64,000 nt of DNA, taken from Maridesulfovibrio zosterae DSM 11974. Lineage in GTDB: Bacteria > Desulfobacterota > Desulfovibrionia > Desulfovibrionales > Desulfovibrionaceae. The notes under the pieces were generated by a model that was not told the DNA's origin, ran no database searches, and was given only the letters and a program-made list of their open reading frames with translations. The stretch lies in NCBI RefSeq assembly GCF_000425265.1, contig NZ_AUDC01000011.1:496001-560000 (forward strand), given 5' to 3'. Made by a program: the position numbers and the translations under genes. This document shows, piece after piece, positions 8,284 through 16,165 of the stretch (its first letter is position 1; every line of letters starts with the position of its first letter).

Positions 8284-10020
8284 CTAAGACTTAACATGCA
8301 AAGAATTGACAAGTTTTGCAAGAAGGTCAGGTTTGCAATTGAGATCTTCAATGCGCTCAAGGAACTGCCTACGCTGTTCAAAACGATCCTTTAAAGTCTG
8401 AATATACTGAGCCTGATTTTTAATATTCTTCGGATTATAGGTCTCATAGAATCCGGGCAAAATATTTTCTATACTTGCACGGGTAGGCAGTTGCGCACCA
8501 GGCAGCAAGTCCCAGTCCTCCCATTCAAGTTTATCGGTAACAATCATGGTTTGCAGAGTCAGGGATGTTTGCAGCGGAATTGCATTAAGATCAGTATCAG
8601 ATGATTTCCAAAAACCTATTGAGTTGAAGCTGTACCCATAAGCACCGCTATTGAAGACACCGGCAAAAGCCTCAACATCTTTCCACAGTTCGTATACGCG
8701 AAAGGGATTGGCATAGGGAATAAAAACAAGCTTTTTAAGTTCTTCTTCTGATACATTCTCGGCCAGATTACGTTTGGTCATAAGAGCCGCACCCATAGCT
8801 ACTGCCAGATATGTATCCGAAAATCTCATAACTGGAGGCAGACAGGTGTCTTTCATCAGCCAGCATAAAGAGTCCGGGAATGTGCAGCGGTTTACATAAT
8901 CTCCAAGAACATCACGATCAATAAGTGCGCGCCCATTAGGATTACGTATATCCTGCCCTAAGGGCATAACTTTTCCGTCAATTTCAAGCATGGCATGGTT
9001 CATTACAGAAACCATGTATTTCCAATCTGGATTACCTAGAGGACGTGAATCTGTTTTATCAAAAAGAGTAGGCTCCCATGCACGGCAGACACGATTCTCT
9101 GTATCAATCTGGAACGCATCATCATGAAGAACTCTTTTGGAAAATCCTTCTGGTAAGGTTCCTCCATTGTCATGGGAATTAGTATGCGAAGATTTACCTG
9201 TTCCAGACAGTCCGAAAAATGCAATAGATTTCTTACCAATCTTTTTAATTTCTTCATCCGGGCAATTGGTAAAATCAATTTCTTTAATCCCACCATGACA
9301 AGCTGCCATGCCGACACGAATACCTGAAGTCCACGCAAGAGTTAGAGTACCCTTCTTACGTTCACCAAAATACCGCATTCCGAAATTGTAAATTACATTG
9401 CACTCCTCATCGACAAGAGCAAGCTGAGGAAAACCCTGATTGTGATAATACGGATCTTCATTACGCCAGAGGTTATCACCTATTATAATGATATCTTGTA
9501 TCGGTAACTTGGCACTCTCAGCATATTCCTGTGCAAGCTCATCAAAAGGGGTAAAATTCACAAGCCAATTAAAAATATTGGCTGCATCATCTTCAGCGCC
9601 AAGAATAGTTGCTTTGATCATAAGATCTTTATCAAGACCAACTACAGCTTCAGCTTTAATGAGTGAACGTTCCTGCAAATCGGAGATAGCTTCCCTCAAA
9701 TCTCCTGTAACCTTACGCTGCTCTGTGTCACTTAACCGATTATAAAATCTACGGGCAAGTGCCGTACGACCGACAATCTTACCATGGCAATGATTAAGTA
9801 GTTTAGCACCTTCCGGAAGTCCTAAACGCTTTGCAGCTTCCGGATAAATGGGATGATCTGTTTCCATAACATCCCACTGTTTTGTTGCAAGATCATAAGC
9901 TTCTGCAGCGGTAATCTTTCTTACACGCTTATCTGCAAGAAGAGTTTCTGCAATAGCTCTTAATGGTGGTATTTTTGATAGATCACTTTTGTAAAACTCA
10001 TAAGTTGACTGACTGGCCAC
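8284..10020 (-). CDS. pckA: Phosphoenolpyruvate carboxykinase (ATP type)
   Basis: Interconverts oxaloacetate and PEP with ATP/ADP. The P-loop FFGLSGTGKSS and the downstream HDDAFQID segment are kinase motifs of ATP-type PEP carboxykinase; WTSGIRVGMAACHGG and NPNGRALIDRD fit the fold. I placed the start at the GTG at 10020 (578 residues) because GGAGGAAT lies just upstream; the frame extends to 10296, but those 92 extra residues are AT-biased and unlike the family. At 578 residues it is slightly longer than the usual 530-540, mainly at the N-terminus. It lies downstream of the decarboxylase operon on the same strand but after a terminator. Together they handle the pyruvate-oxaloacetate-PEP node. 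Confidence 0.85.
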   Translation of the reverse strand: MASQSTYEFYKSDLSKIPPLRAIAETLLADKRVRKITAAEAYDLATKQWDVMETDHPIYPEAAKRLGLPEGAKLLNHCHGKIVGRTALARRFYNRLSDTEQRKVTGDLREAISDLQERSLIKAEAVVGLDKDLMIKATILGAEDDAANIFNWLVNFTPFDELAQEYAESAKLPIQDIIIIGDNLWRNEDPYYHNQGFPQLALVDEECNVIYNFGMRYFGERKKGTLTLAWTSGIRVGMAACHGGIKEIDFTNCPDEEIKKIGKKSIAFFGLSGTGKSSHTNSHDNGGTLPEGFSKRVLHDDAFQIDTENRVCRAWEPTLFDKTDSRPLGNPDWKYMVSVMNHAMLEIDGKVMPLGQDIRNPNGRALIDRDVLGDYVNRCTFPDSLCWLMKDTCLPPVMRFSDTYLAVAMGAALMTKRNLAENVSEEELKKLVFIPYANPFRVYELWKDVEAFAGVFNSGAYGYSFNSIGFWKSSDTDLNAIPLQTSLTLQTMIVTDKLEWEDWDLLPGAQLPTRASIENILPGFYETYNPKNIKNQAQYIQTLKDRFEQRRQFLERIEDLNCKPDLLAKLVNSLHVKS

Positions 10021-10134
10021 TTTTTTATTCCTCCAAAGAAAATAGAAGTCGTACGGCTCCGTAAAGCCGCTCCTGACCGACTTGTTTATAACCCCTTCAT
10101 ACAAACTATAACTATCAAGTATCCATGCAGAACT

Positions 10135-10164
10135 ATATATGATAATTTCCTGTTTATCATATAT
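10135..10164. promoter_or_regulatory. AT-rich dyad upstream of the PEP carboxykinase gene
   Basis: Perfect 11-bp inverted repeat ATATATGATAA-N8-TTATCATATAT, 115-145 bases upstream of the GTG start. GATAA/TTATC half-sites in an AT-rich context suggest an operator; the regulator is unknown. The rest of 10021-10344 shows no gene. Confidence 0.4.
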
Positions 10165-10344
10165 ATTAAATAGATATAAATATTCTGGGGTCTTTAATAC
10201 CATTTGCAATAAAATGCCACTGCTCTTTTCTCTTCTTAGAATAATCAGAGAAATCCTGAAAAGCAGTTCCCTGTAGGCAATACAAATGTTTCCCACAATT
10301 CATACAATAAAACCGGTACTCATGTAAGAGCTTTCATAAAGAAA

Positions 10345-10378
10345 AAAGGCGCACTCTCAATTTTGAGAGTGCGCCTTT
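10345..10378 (-). terminator. Terminator of the decarboxylase operon
   Basis: Near-perfect 16-bp stem AAAGGCGCACTCTCAA / TTGAGAGTGCGCCTTT, with a T run on the minus strand, just after a small ORF that follows oadB. Confidence 0.9.
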
Positions 10379-10384
10379 ATTTGA

Positions 10385-10492
10385 TCAATACTGACCTGTA
10401 TTTTTTTGCTTGGTCGCCTTCATAGCTTTTTGTGCAAGCGCAAGAGTGCGTTTACGTTTTGTAAGCATCTTTCGGGCAGCAAGCAAAATCAT
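10385..10492 (-). CDS. Possible 35-residue basic small protein at the end of the oad operon
   Basis: Between the oadB stop and the operon terminator an ATG at 10492 opens 35 codons ending NTGQY. The product would be very basic (about ten Lys/Arg) and helical, with no membrane segment. A weak GGA element lies about ten bases upstream. The ORF fills nearly the whole space between oadB and the terminator, which favours a real gene, but there is no family to compare it with. Confidence 0.4.
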   Translation of the reverse strand: MILLAARKMLTKRKRTLALAQKAMKATKQKNTGQY

Positions 10493-10502
10493 AGCATACG
10501 TC

Positions 10503-11633
10503 CTACAATCCGCCGAGAACAGACCAGAGAACACCTGCAGCAACTGCTGAGCCAAGCACACCGGCCACATTAGGAGCCATCGCATGCATAAGCAGGAAGT
10601 TGTGAGGATCTTCATTTCTGGCTACAGTCTGAGCTACACGGGCAGAGTCAGGAACAGCGGATACTCCGGCTGCTCCAATAAGTGGATTAATCTTGTTTTT
10701 AAGAAAAAGATTCATAAACTTAGCAAATGCAACTCCACTGGCTGTAGCAACACAGAAAGAAGCAGCACCAAGCCCGAAGATGAGCAGACTGTCAGGTGTC
10801 AGAAAAGTCTGAGCCTGAGTTGATGCACCAACTGAGAACCCCAGAAGGATCGTCACTGAATCAATAAGCGCAGTACGTGCTGTCTCAGCAAGACGTTCGG
10901 TCACGCCAGACTCTTTTAGTAAATTACCGAAGAAGAGCATACCGACCAAGGCAATAGACCCCGGGGCGATAAGCGCAGTTATAAGAAAAGCGCCAATAGG
11001 AAAAAGAATCTTCTCACGAGTGGTAACCTCTCTAGGTGCACTCATACGGATCAGACGCTCTTCCTTAGATGTCATAAGTTTCATGATCGGTGGCTGAATA
11101 ACCGGAACCAATGCCATATACGAATAAGCTGCAATAGCAATAGCTCCAAGAAGATGCGGTGCCAACTTGGAAGAAAGGAAGATCGCAGTAGGACCATCCG
11201 CCCCGCCAATAATACCGATCGCCCCGGCTTCAGCAGGAGTAAATCCCATATACATGGCACCGATAAGTGTCACAAAGATACCCATCTGCGCCGCTGCGCC
11301 AAGTAAAATCAGTTTAGGGTTGGAGAGCATGCACGAAAAATCGGTCATTGCTCCGATTCCAAGAAAAATCAGCGGAGGGAAGACCCCTTTACTGACCCCG
11401 AAGTAGATATAATATAGCACACTGCCCGGATCATAAACACTGAGTGGCATTCCGGCGATAGACGGAATGTTACCTACGATGGCCCCAAACCCGATAGGCA
11501 GGAGCAGTAGAGGCTCATAGTCTTTGATGATAGCAAGGGCAATAAAGACAATACCGATGACAATCATAGCAAAGTTGCCATAGGTCATCATTGAAAAGCC
11601 CGTTGTGCTTAAGAAGTTGTGTAGTATATGCAT
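10503..11633 (-). CDS. oadB: Sodium-pumping decarboxylase beta subunit (OadB/GcdB family)
   Basis: Membrane subunit of a biotin-dependent decarboxylase that couples carboxybiotin decarboxylation to Na+ export. The 376-residue protein is almost entirely hydrophobic. It has the family regions LPIGFGAIVGNIP near residue 50, IGIIGGADGPTAIF near 140 (the Asp in GGADGPT is the conserved ion-path residue) and SAVPDSARVAQ near 325. It follows the gamma subunit gene by ten bases. The ribosome site is weak, and an internal Met-Met at residues 15-16 could be the true start. Confidence 0.92.
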   Translation of the reverse strand: MHILHNFLSTTGFSMMTYGNFAMIVIGIVFIALAIIKDYEPLLLLPIGFGAIVGNIPSIAGMPLSVYDPGSVLYYIYFGVSKGVFPPLIFLGIGAMTDFSCMLSNPKLILLGAAAQMGIFVTLIGAMYMGFTPAEAGAIGIIGGADGPTAIFLSSKLAPHLLGAIAIAAYSYMALVPVIQPPIMKLMTSKEERLIRMSAPREVTTREKILFPIGAFLITALIAPGSIALVGMLFFGNLLKESGVTERLAETARTALIDSVTILLGFSVGASTQAQTFLTPDSLLIFGLGAASFCVATASGVAFAKFMNLFLKNKINPLIGAAGVSAVPDSARVAQTVARNEDPHNFLLMHAMAPNVAGVLGSAVAAGVLWSVLGGL

Positions 11634-11642
11634 AACGTACGT

Positions 11643-11921
11643 CTAGCCCTTGTTTTTATGCAGATATGCAACCGCTGCTGCGACTATCTCAGCTTCAGCA
11701 TGTCCGGCTGAAGGCGCCGGTACCGAAGCATTAGCCACGGGTCCAGTATGATGGCCCGCAGGGGGGATAATCTTATTAAAGAAAGCAGCCAATGCTGGAA
11801 GCAAAGCAATATAAACACTCACCAGCAGCAGAGCAACGAAAACGATACTCATGCCTGTGATAGAAAGTGCCACGCCGTCGCCGGCGACAACACTATCCCA
11901 GCTGAACAACACTTGTTGCAT
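11643..11921 (-). CDS. Decarboxylase gamma subunit (OadG-like)
   Basis: A 92-residue protein with one membrane helix (about residues 20-45, ITGMSIVFVALLLVSVYIAL), then a Pro/Ala-rich, His-containing linker (PPAGHHTGPVANASVPAPS) and a short helical tail. This is the layout of gamma/delta subunits, which anchor the carboxyltransferase to the beta subunit. Start at the ATG at 11921 with AGGAG upstream. It sits between the alpha and beta genes, which supports the call more than sequence identity does. Confidence 0.8.
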   Translation of the reverse strand: MQQVLFSWDSVVAGDGVALSITGMSIVFVALLLVSVYIALLPALAAFFNKIIPPAGHHTGPVANASVPAPSAGHAEAEIVAAAVAYLHKNKG

Positions 11922-11952
11922 TGGAATCTCCTATTGCGGTTAAGTGTTGAAC

Positions 11953-13776
11953 TTAGACGGTCATCTGAGCCAAAGGCTGTCCCTGCTTAACCTGATCGCC
12001 CGCAGTTACGGAGAAAGAGGTTACAGTTCCAGCTTTTTGTGCTTTGACTTCCATTTCCATTTTCATGGCTTCCATTATCACAAGTGTCTGGCCTTCCTGC
12101 ACAGCAGTTCCAGGTTCGACACACAGTCTGATAATCAAACCGGGCATTGGAGCAGCAATAGGCTCCGTTACGCCAGCAGGAGCTGCAGTCCCATCAGTTG
12201 CGGAAACAGCATCCCCGACACCTATATTGTAGGTTTTGCCATTAATAGTTGCTGTACCACCGTCAACATTAACTGTGTATGACATACCGCCAACAGTTAC
12301 ATTAACAGGGCCGGAACCTGTACCGCCACCGACTGTTGCGCCAAGTTTCTTAAGCTGCTCAGCTTCGACATCTTTTTTGTAGCGTATACCTACGCGGGCA
12401 TTACCCTTAAGGTAGCTGACCCCTTTATCTTTACATGTAGCAATAATGAATATATTTTCGTCAGTAAGCTCAAAACCTTCTTCTTCACAGATTTTGCGTG
12501 CAGGAGCGAGTCCTTTAGTAGAATCTGCATCATTGATTTCAAGCGGAGTTTTTTTGGTAGGCTCGAGCCCCATCTGCTCTGAAGCAAGTTTAACAATTTC
12601 TGCATCAGGCTCGACCGGAGTCTTTCCAAAATAACCAAGAACCATTTTACCGTAACCATCAGCAAATTTTTTCCAGGGACCAAACATAACGTTGTTGAAT
12701 GCCTGCTGGAAATAAAACTGAGAAACCGGAGTCACAGAAGTACCGAATCCACCCTTGCGAACAACTTCACTCATTGCCCGGATAATTTCAGGGTAACGAT
12801 CCATCAGGCCGTTATCTCTGAGCATCTGAGTATTTGCAGTGAGAGCACCTCCGGGCATAGGACTGAACGGGATCATTGGATCAACCTGTGTTGCTTCAGG
12901 CGGCAGAAAATAATCCTTCATACAGTCACGGAAAACATCTTCAGCGGTAATAATCTTATCAATATCAACATCGATAGTGTAATCTGTTCCGCGCAGAATA
13001 TGCCACATGGTCACTATATCTGTCTGGCATGTTCCGCCTGAGGCAGGGGCCATGGACAGATCTATTGCATCAGCACCGGCTTCGATTGCAGACATATAGC
13101 AGAGTCCGCCGATACCGGCTGTTTCGTGAGTGTGAAAATGAAGCATTACATCTTCGGGAAGCATTTTACGGGCCGCTTTGATCGTTTCATAGACCTTGGA
13201 CGGAGTAGACGTTCCTGAAGCATCTTTAAAGCATACGGAATCGAAAGGAATATCTGCATCAAGAATTTGACGCAAAGTCTTTTCGTAGAAAGCAGCATCA
13301 TGTGCCCCGGAGCAACCTGGAGGCAGTTCCATCATGGAAACGACCACCTGATGCTTGAGTCCTGCATTAGCAATGCACTGGCCGCTGTAGATCAGGTTGT
13401 TGACATCATTAAGAGCGTCAAAATTTCGAATTGTGGTGATGCCGTGTCTGGAAAACAGATCAGCATGTGCCTTGATGACGTCACTTGACTGTGATTCGAG
13501 ACCGACAACATTAACACCACGTGCGAGTGTCTGTAGATCGGCATCAGGACCTGCGGTCTCTCTGAACCTGTCCATCATTTCAAAGGCGTCTTCGTTGGAA
13601 TAAAAATAGAGGGCCTGGAACCGTGCGCCTCCGCCAGCTTCAAACCAATTAATCCCTGCTTCTCTAGATGCTTCTACAGCGGGCAGAAAATCATCGGTTT
13701 TAACTCTGGCCCCGTAAACGGACTGAAATCCGTCACGAAAGGCAGTACACATGAACCTAATCTTCTTCTTGGCCAC
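11953..13776 (-). CDS. Biotin-dependent carboxyltransferase (oxaloacetate decarboxylase alpha / pyruvate carboxylase B type)
   Basis: Carboxyltransferase with C-terminal biotin carrier. The 607-residue chain starts with an HMGL-like TIM barrel: RDGFQS near residue 14 keeps the metal-binding Asp, KDASG near 215 holds the lysine expected to be carboxylated, and HFHTHETAG near 245 holds metal His ligands. It ends with a biotinyl domain whose acceptor is the Lys in EAMKMEME. A GTG start at 13776 follows GGGAGGGG. The barrel is divergent: canonical enzymes read THDTSG and KDMSG/KDMAG at those places, so the substrate could be oxaloacetate or a related acid. First gene of the operon with gamma and beta subunits. 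Confidence 0.82.
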   Translation of the reverse strand: MAKKKIRFMCTAFRDGFQSVYGARVKTDDFLPAVEASREAGINWFEAGGGARFQALYFYSNEDAFEMMDRFRETAGPDADLQTLARGVNVVGLESQSSDVIKAHADLFSRHGITTIRNFDALNDVNNLIYSGQCIANAGLKHQVVVSMMELPPGCSGAHDAAFYEKTLRQILDADIPFDSVCFKDASGTSTPSKVYETIKAARKMLPEDVMLHFHTHETAGIGGLCYMSAIEAGADAIDLSMAPASGGTCQTDIVTMWHILRGTDYTIDVDIDKIITAEDVFRDCMKDYFLPPEATQVDPMIPFSPMPGGALTANTQMLRDNGLMDRYPEIIRAMSEVVRKGGFGTSVTPVSQFYFQQAFNNVMFGPWKKFADGYGKMVLGYFGKTPVEPDAEIVKLASEQMGLEPTKKTPLEINDADSTKGLAPARKICEEEGFELTDENIFIIATCKDKGVSYLKGNARVGIRYKKDVEAEQLKKLGATVGGGTGSGPVNVTVGGMSYTVNVDGGTATINGKTYNIGVGDAVSATDGTAAPAGVTEPIAAPMPGLIIRLCVEPGTAVQEGQTLVIMEAMKMEMEVKAQKAGTVTSFSVTAGDQVKQGQPLAQMTV

Positions 13777-14487
13777 TTCCCCTCCCTATGGTTTGAGAAT
13801 GAAAAGTATCTCCGCAAACCGAACGGCTTGCAGTAAAACATTCTTGTTAAACCCAAATTTTAAAAGGAAACCAGTAAGTTACGAGAACAAATTCGTCTAG
13901 CCAGGTATAAAATGCGGCAATGTGACGAGCTGAAAGTGAACCTTTAGTAACACATTCTTCTGACAATTTCAGCAAAAAAGAGTGGCTAAAAAAAAATTTA
14001 ATGGTTATCCTAAAAAATTGTGTATTTTTGAGACTAAACGCCATTAACAATTTCCAGAACAGAATAAAGTAAACATACATAAATGTCTGTTTTATAGACA
14101 GTTTTTCTTTAAATATATAGCTTATACCGAAAGACCGCCTACCTATATAACAATTTCTCACTTTTAAAAACAAGCTACGACACTTGCTAAAAAGTTCACA
14201 AATGAACGCTTAATTGAGCGAAAAAGAACAATTTTGAAGTTTACAAAACTATTCGATTAACATTTTTGTGTTTAAGGCCCCACTTTGTCACTTTTTAATC
14301 AAAAGAGCTGAAAACTCGTAGTTATTTGAAAATCAAATAAATTTAACCAATTACTATAAAAGAAGACTCTTATGAATATATTACTCGCTGTTAGCACTCT
14401 GTATAAAATAGTCATTAAAATGCGGACAGGCACGAACTATTGTTTTTTAGACATTATTGCGAAGATACCAATAAGCACACCCTCAAT
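13777..14487. other. Gene-poor AT-rich region
   Basis: About 700 bases between the start of the decarboxylase operon and a small-gene terminator. It should contain the promoter of the operon, but I could not pick a convincing -35/-10 pair. A 108-codon minus-strand frame (13847-14173) has no good ribosome site and a Phe-rich, AT-driven composition, so I do not call it a gene. Confidence 0.5.
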
Positions 14488-14513
14488 AAAAAAACCGCCC
14501 TTTTCAAGGCGGC
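14488..14513 (-). terminator. Terminator after the small FeoB-associated gene
   Basis: Minus-strand stem CCGCC / GGCGG followed by a run of seven T residues, about 80 bases after the stop of the 58-residue gene. Confidence 0.7.
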
Positions 14514-14593
14514 TCAAATATCCATAAAAATTTAATACCTTATACTTTCAACAATAAAAACGGTATACCTACTTATTTTTTCTAAACAGATTA

Positions 14594-14770
14594 CTACTTT
14601 TGTTCATTACCACAGTTACAGTCACCAGCTGAATTGCAGTCTTTATCCTTATCTTTTGAAATAGGACATTCACAACCGCAACTGCAAGACGATCCTGATT
14701 TACCAAACCAATTCCACCCAAGATATACGACTGCCACACCTAACAATATATATACAAATATGTTCTGCAT
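14594..14770 (-). CDS. FeoB-associated Cys-rich membrane protein
   Basis: A 58-residue protein: one N-terminal membrane helix (MQNIFVYILLGVAVVYLGWN), then a short tail with seven cysteines (CSCGCEC around 29-35, later DCN, DCNC). This is the layout of the small Cys-rich proteins found next to FeoB ferrous-iron transporters. A GGAGATG site precedes the ATG at 14770, and a terminator follows. No feoA or feoB lies in this window, so it is an isolated copy. The cysteines may bind iron or another metal (inference). Confidence 0.75.
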   Translation of the reverse strand: MQNIFVYILLGVAVVYLGWNWFGKSGSSCSCGCECPISKDKDKDCNSAGDCNCGNEQK

Positions 14771-14880
14771 AACTCATCTCCAATGACGTTAATATCAGTA
14801 TTATACTTTATAATTAACATTCATATCAATGAAGTCAATCACTGTGAAAATCAACTGAGTAGCTTATGGCTCTGAAAAGC

Positions 14881-14916
14881 AAAAAATCCTTTAGCCTTAA
14901 TTGGGCTAAAGGATTT
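14881..14916 (-). terminator. Terminator after the 57-residue membrane protein gene
   Basis: Perfect 13-bp stem AAATCCTTTAGCC / GGCTAAAGGATTT with a T run on the minus strand, 20 bases after the stop at 14936. Confidence 0.85.
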
Positions 14917-14935
14917 TCAGGATATAAATATTTAT

Positions 14936-15109
14936 CTAAGCCAGAAAACTATGCAGCACACTGACAATTTTATTCACTGGTCCGGGGAATCTTTCAATCA
15001 AATTTTGACCAGCTATATATGCAGCTACTATAAACGCTGCAAACCCACCGTAAACGACGACATCAAACATGACAGGAATAGCCTTTTCTAAAAATTTCTT
15101 TTTATGCAT
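14936..15109 (-). CDS. 57-residue single-span membrane protein, unknown
   Basis: ATG at 15109 with a strong AGGAGG site six bases upstream opens 57 codons; a terminator directly follows the stop. The protein has a basic N-terminus (MHKKKFLEKAIP), one membrane segment (about residues 13-35, VMFDVVVYGGFAAFIVAAYI) and an amphipathic tail. It is divergent from cbiM, with the cbiM promoter about 170 bases away. I do not recognise a family. A role as an accessory subunit of CbiM is possible but unsupported. Confidence 0.65.
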   Translation of the reverse strand: MHKKKFLEKAIPVMFDVVVYGGFAAFIVAAYIAGQNLIERFPGPVNKIVSVLHSFLA

Positions 15110-15275
15110 ATTTTTCCTCCTGCGTCTAATTTAGCAACTTGCGGGCCAGCTTCGAAAGATTCTGTATTAATAAGTCCTGACAGAGATAATTAGGCATAAA
15201 TATTCCAGATGTGTCAGTTTTCAGTCACATTGGTGGAGCAATCCACTTCACAGATATGGATCGCATCAAAAAGCC

Positions 15276-15304
15276 TTGACATGGCAAAGTGTGTGCCATA
15301 CTTT
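15276..15304 (+). promoter_or_regulatory. Promoter of cbiM
   Basis: TTGACA at 15276-15281, 17-base spacer, weak -10 TACTTT at 15299-15304, about 100 bases before the cbiM ATG. Two dyads overlap it (next entry). Confidence 0.45.
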
Positions 15305-15317
15305 TCCAAAAAGTATG
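15281..15317. promoter_or_regulatory. Two overlapping dyads on the cbiM promoter (operator candidate)
   Basis: First dyad ATGGCA-N7-TGCCAT (15281-15299) fills the spacer between -35 and -10. The second has 9-bp arms CATACTTTT / AAAAGTATG with a 3-base centre (15297-15317) and covers the -10. Binding there would block transcription. A metal-responsive repressor is expected from the gene, but neither dyad matches the GTATGA-N-TCATAC NikR pattern. Confidence 0.45.
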
Positions 15318-15403
15318 CAGAGACAAGGACCTGATTTAATTTTATAGTTCTTAACTGTCCTGCTTTTTTTAGAAAGGTTTGCTAACAAATAAGGATTTGC
15401 AAT

Positions 15404-16012
15404 ATGCATATATCTGAAGGCGTCTTATCTATTCCGGTACTCGCAAGCGGCGCAGTAATAGCAGCAACAGGGACCATAATCGGACTCAAAAAGCTTGATT
15501 CTGAGAAACTTGTATCGGTGGCATTACTCTCCTCAGTCTTTTTTATTGCCTCCTTGATCCATATTCCAATAGGACCATCCAGCGCTCACCTGATCCTAAG
15601 CGGCCTAATGGGAATAATGCTCGGTTGGGCTGCTTTCCCGGCAATTATGGTTGGACTACTTTTACAAGCTGTTCTTTTTCAATTTGGTGGTCTGACTGTC
15701 ATCGGTGTAAATACCACTACCATGGCACTTCCAGCCGTGACATGTTTTTATCTGTTCAGACCTCTACTTAAGAAAAAAGGTTTAAGCATGAGTATAGGAG
15801 CTTTTCTATGCGGTGCAGTCTCCATTGCTCTTTCATCGATACTCACAGCACTAGCACTATCCTTCACCGACGAAAGTTTTATCGGCGCAGCACAACTCCT
15901 TATCTATAGCCACATCCCAATTATGATTATTGAAGGATTTATCTGTGCATCAGCATACAGCTTCCTGCAAAAAGTTAAGCCGGAAATGTTTTTAAGAACT
16001 CAAGAAACATAA
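15404..16012 (+). CDS. cbiM: CbiM-type cobalt/nickel transporter S component (solitary)
   Basis: Substrate-binding membrane subunit of an ECF-type Co2+/Ni2+ importer. The 202-residue protein begins MHISEGVLS: the free N-terminus and His2 are metal ligands in this family. It contains SLIHIPIGPSSAHLILSGLMG with the further ligand His and family signature, plus about six hydrophobic spans. Start at the ATG at 15404 with AAGGA upstream. No CbiN, CbiQ or CbiO gene is adjacent: a terminator and a racemase gene on the other strand follow. The energy-coupling parts must be elsewhere, or the protein works alone. Cobalt uptake would suit the corrinoid pathway represented by cobB. Confidence 0.88.
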   Translation: MHISEGVLSIPVLASGAVIAATGTIIGLKKLDSEKLVSVALLSSVFFIASLIHIPIGPSSAHLILSGLMGIMLGWAAFPAIMVGLLLQAVLFQFGGLTVIGVNTTTMALPAVTCFYLFRPLLKKKGLSMSIGAFLCGAVSIALSSILTALALSFTDESFIGAAQLLIYSHIPIMIIEGFICASAYSFLQKVKPEMFLRTQET

Positions 16013-16100
16013 GCCATATTATTTTAGATTACGCCCAACATGAACTTAGCTTATCTTGAACTTAAATAGTGTGCCCATATTTACCCTGCCATAATGAAAA

Positions 16101-16127
16101 CGGCTTATGAGAATTTCTCATAAGCCG
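16101..16127. terminator. Terminator between cbiM and the racemase gene
   Basis: Perfect 12-bp stem CGGCTTATGAGA / TCTCATAAGCCG with A-rich and T-rich flanks, between converging genes. Confidence 0.8.
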
Positions 16128-16165
16128 CTTTCTACTGTATGTTTTTGATACTTATAAGACACTGA

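Noticed and set aside
10385-10615. 76-codon version of the small ORF reaching into oadB
   Set aside because: The first half overlaps oadB out of frame without a ribosome site; only the last 35 codons after oadB are a plausible gene.
13847-14173. 108-codon minus-strand frame in the gene-poor region
   Set aside because: Phe/Lys/Ile-rich composition from AT-rich DNA, no ribosome site, no motif.
15110-15403. Cobalamin riboswitch upstream of cbiM
   Set aside because: No B12-box-like sequence or long multi-helix leader; palindromic operator-like sites are present instead.
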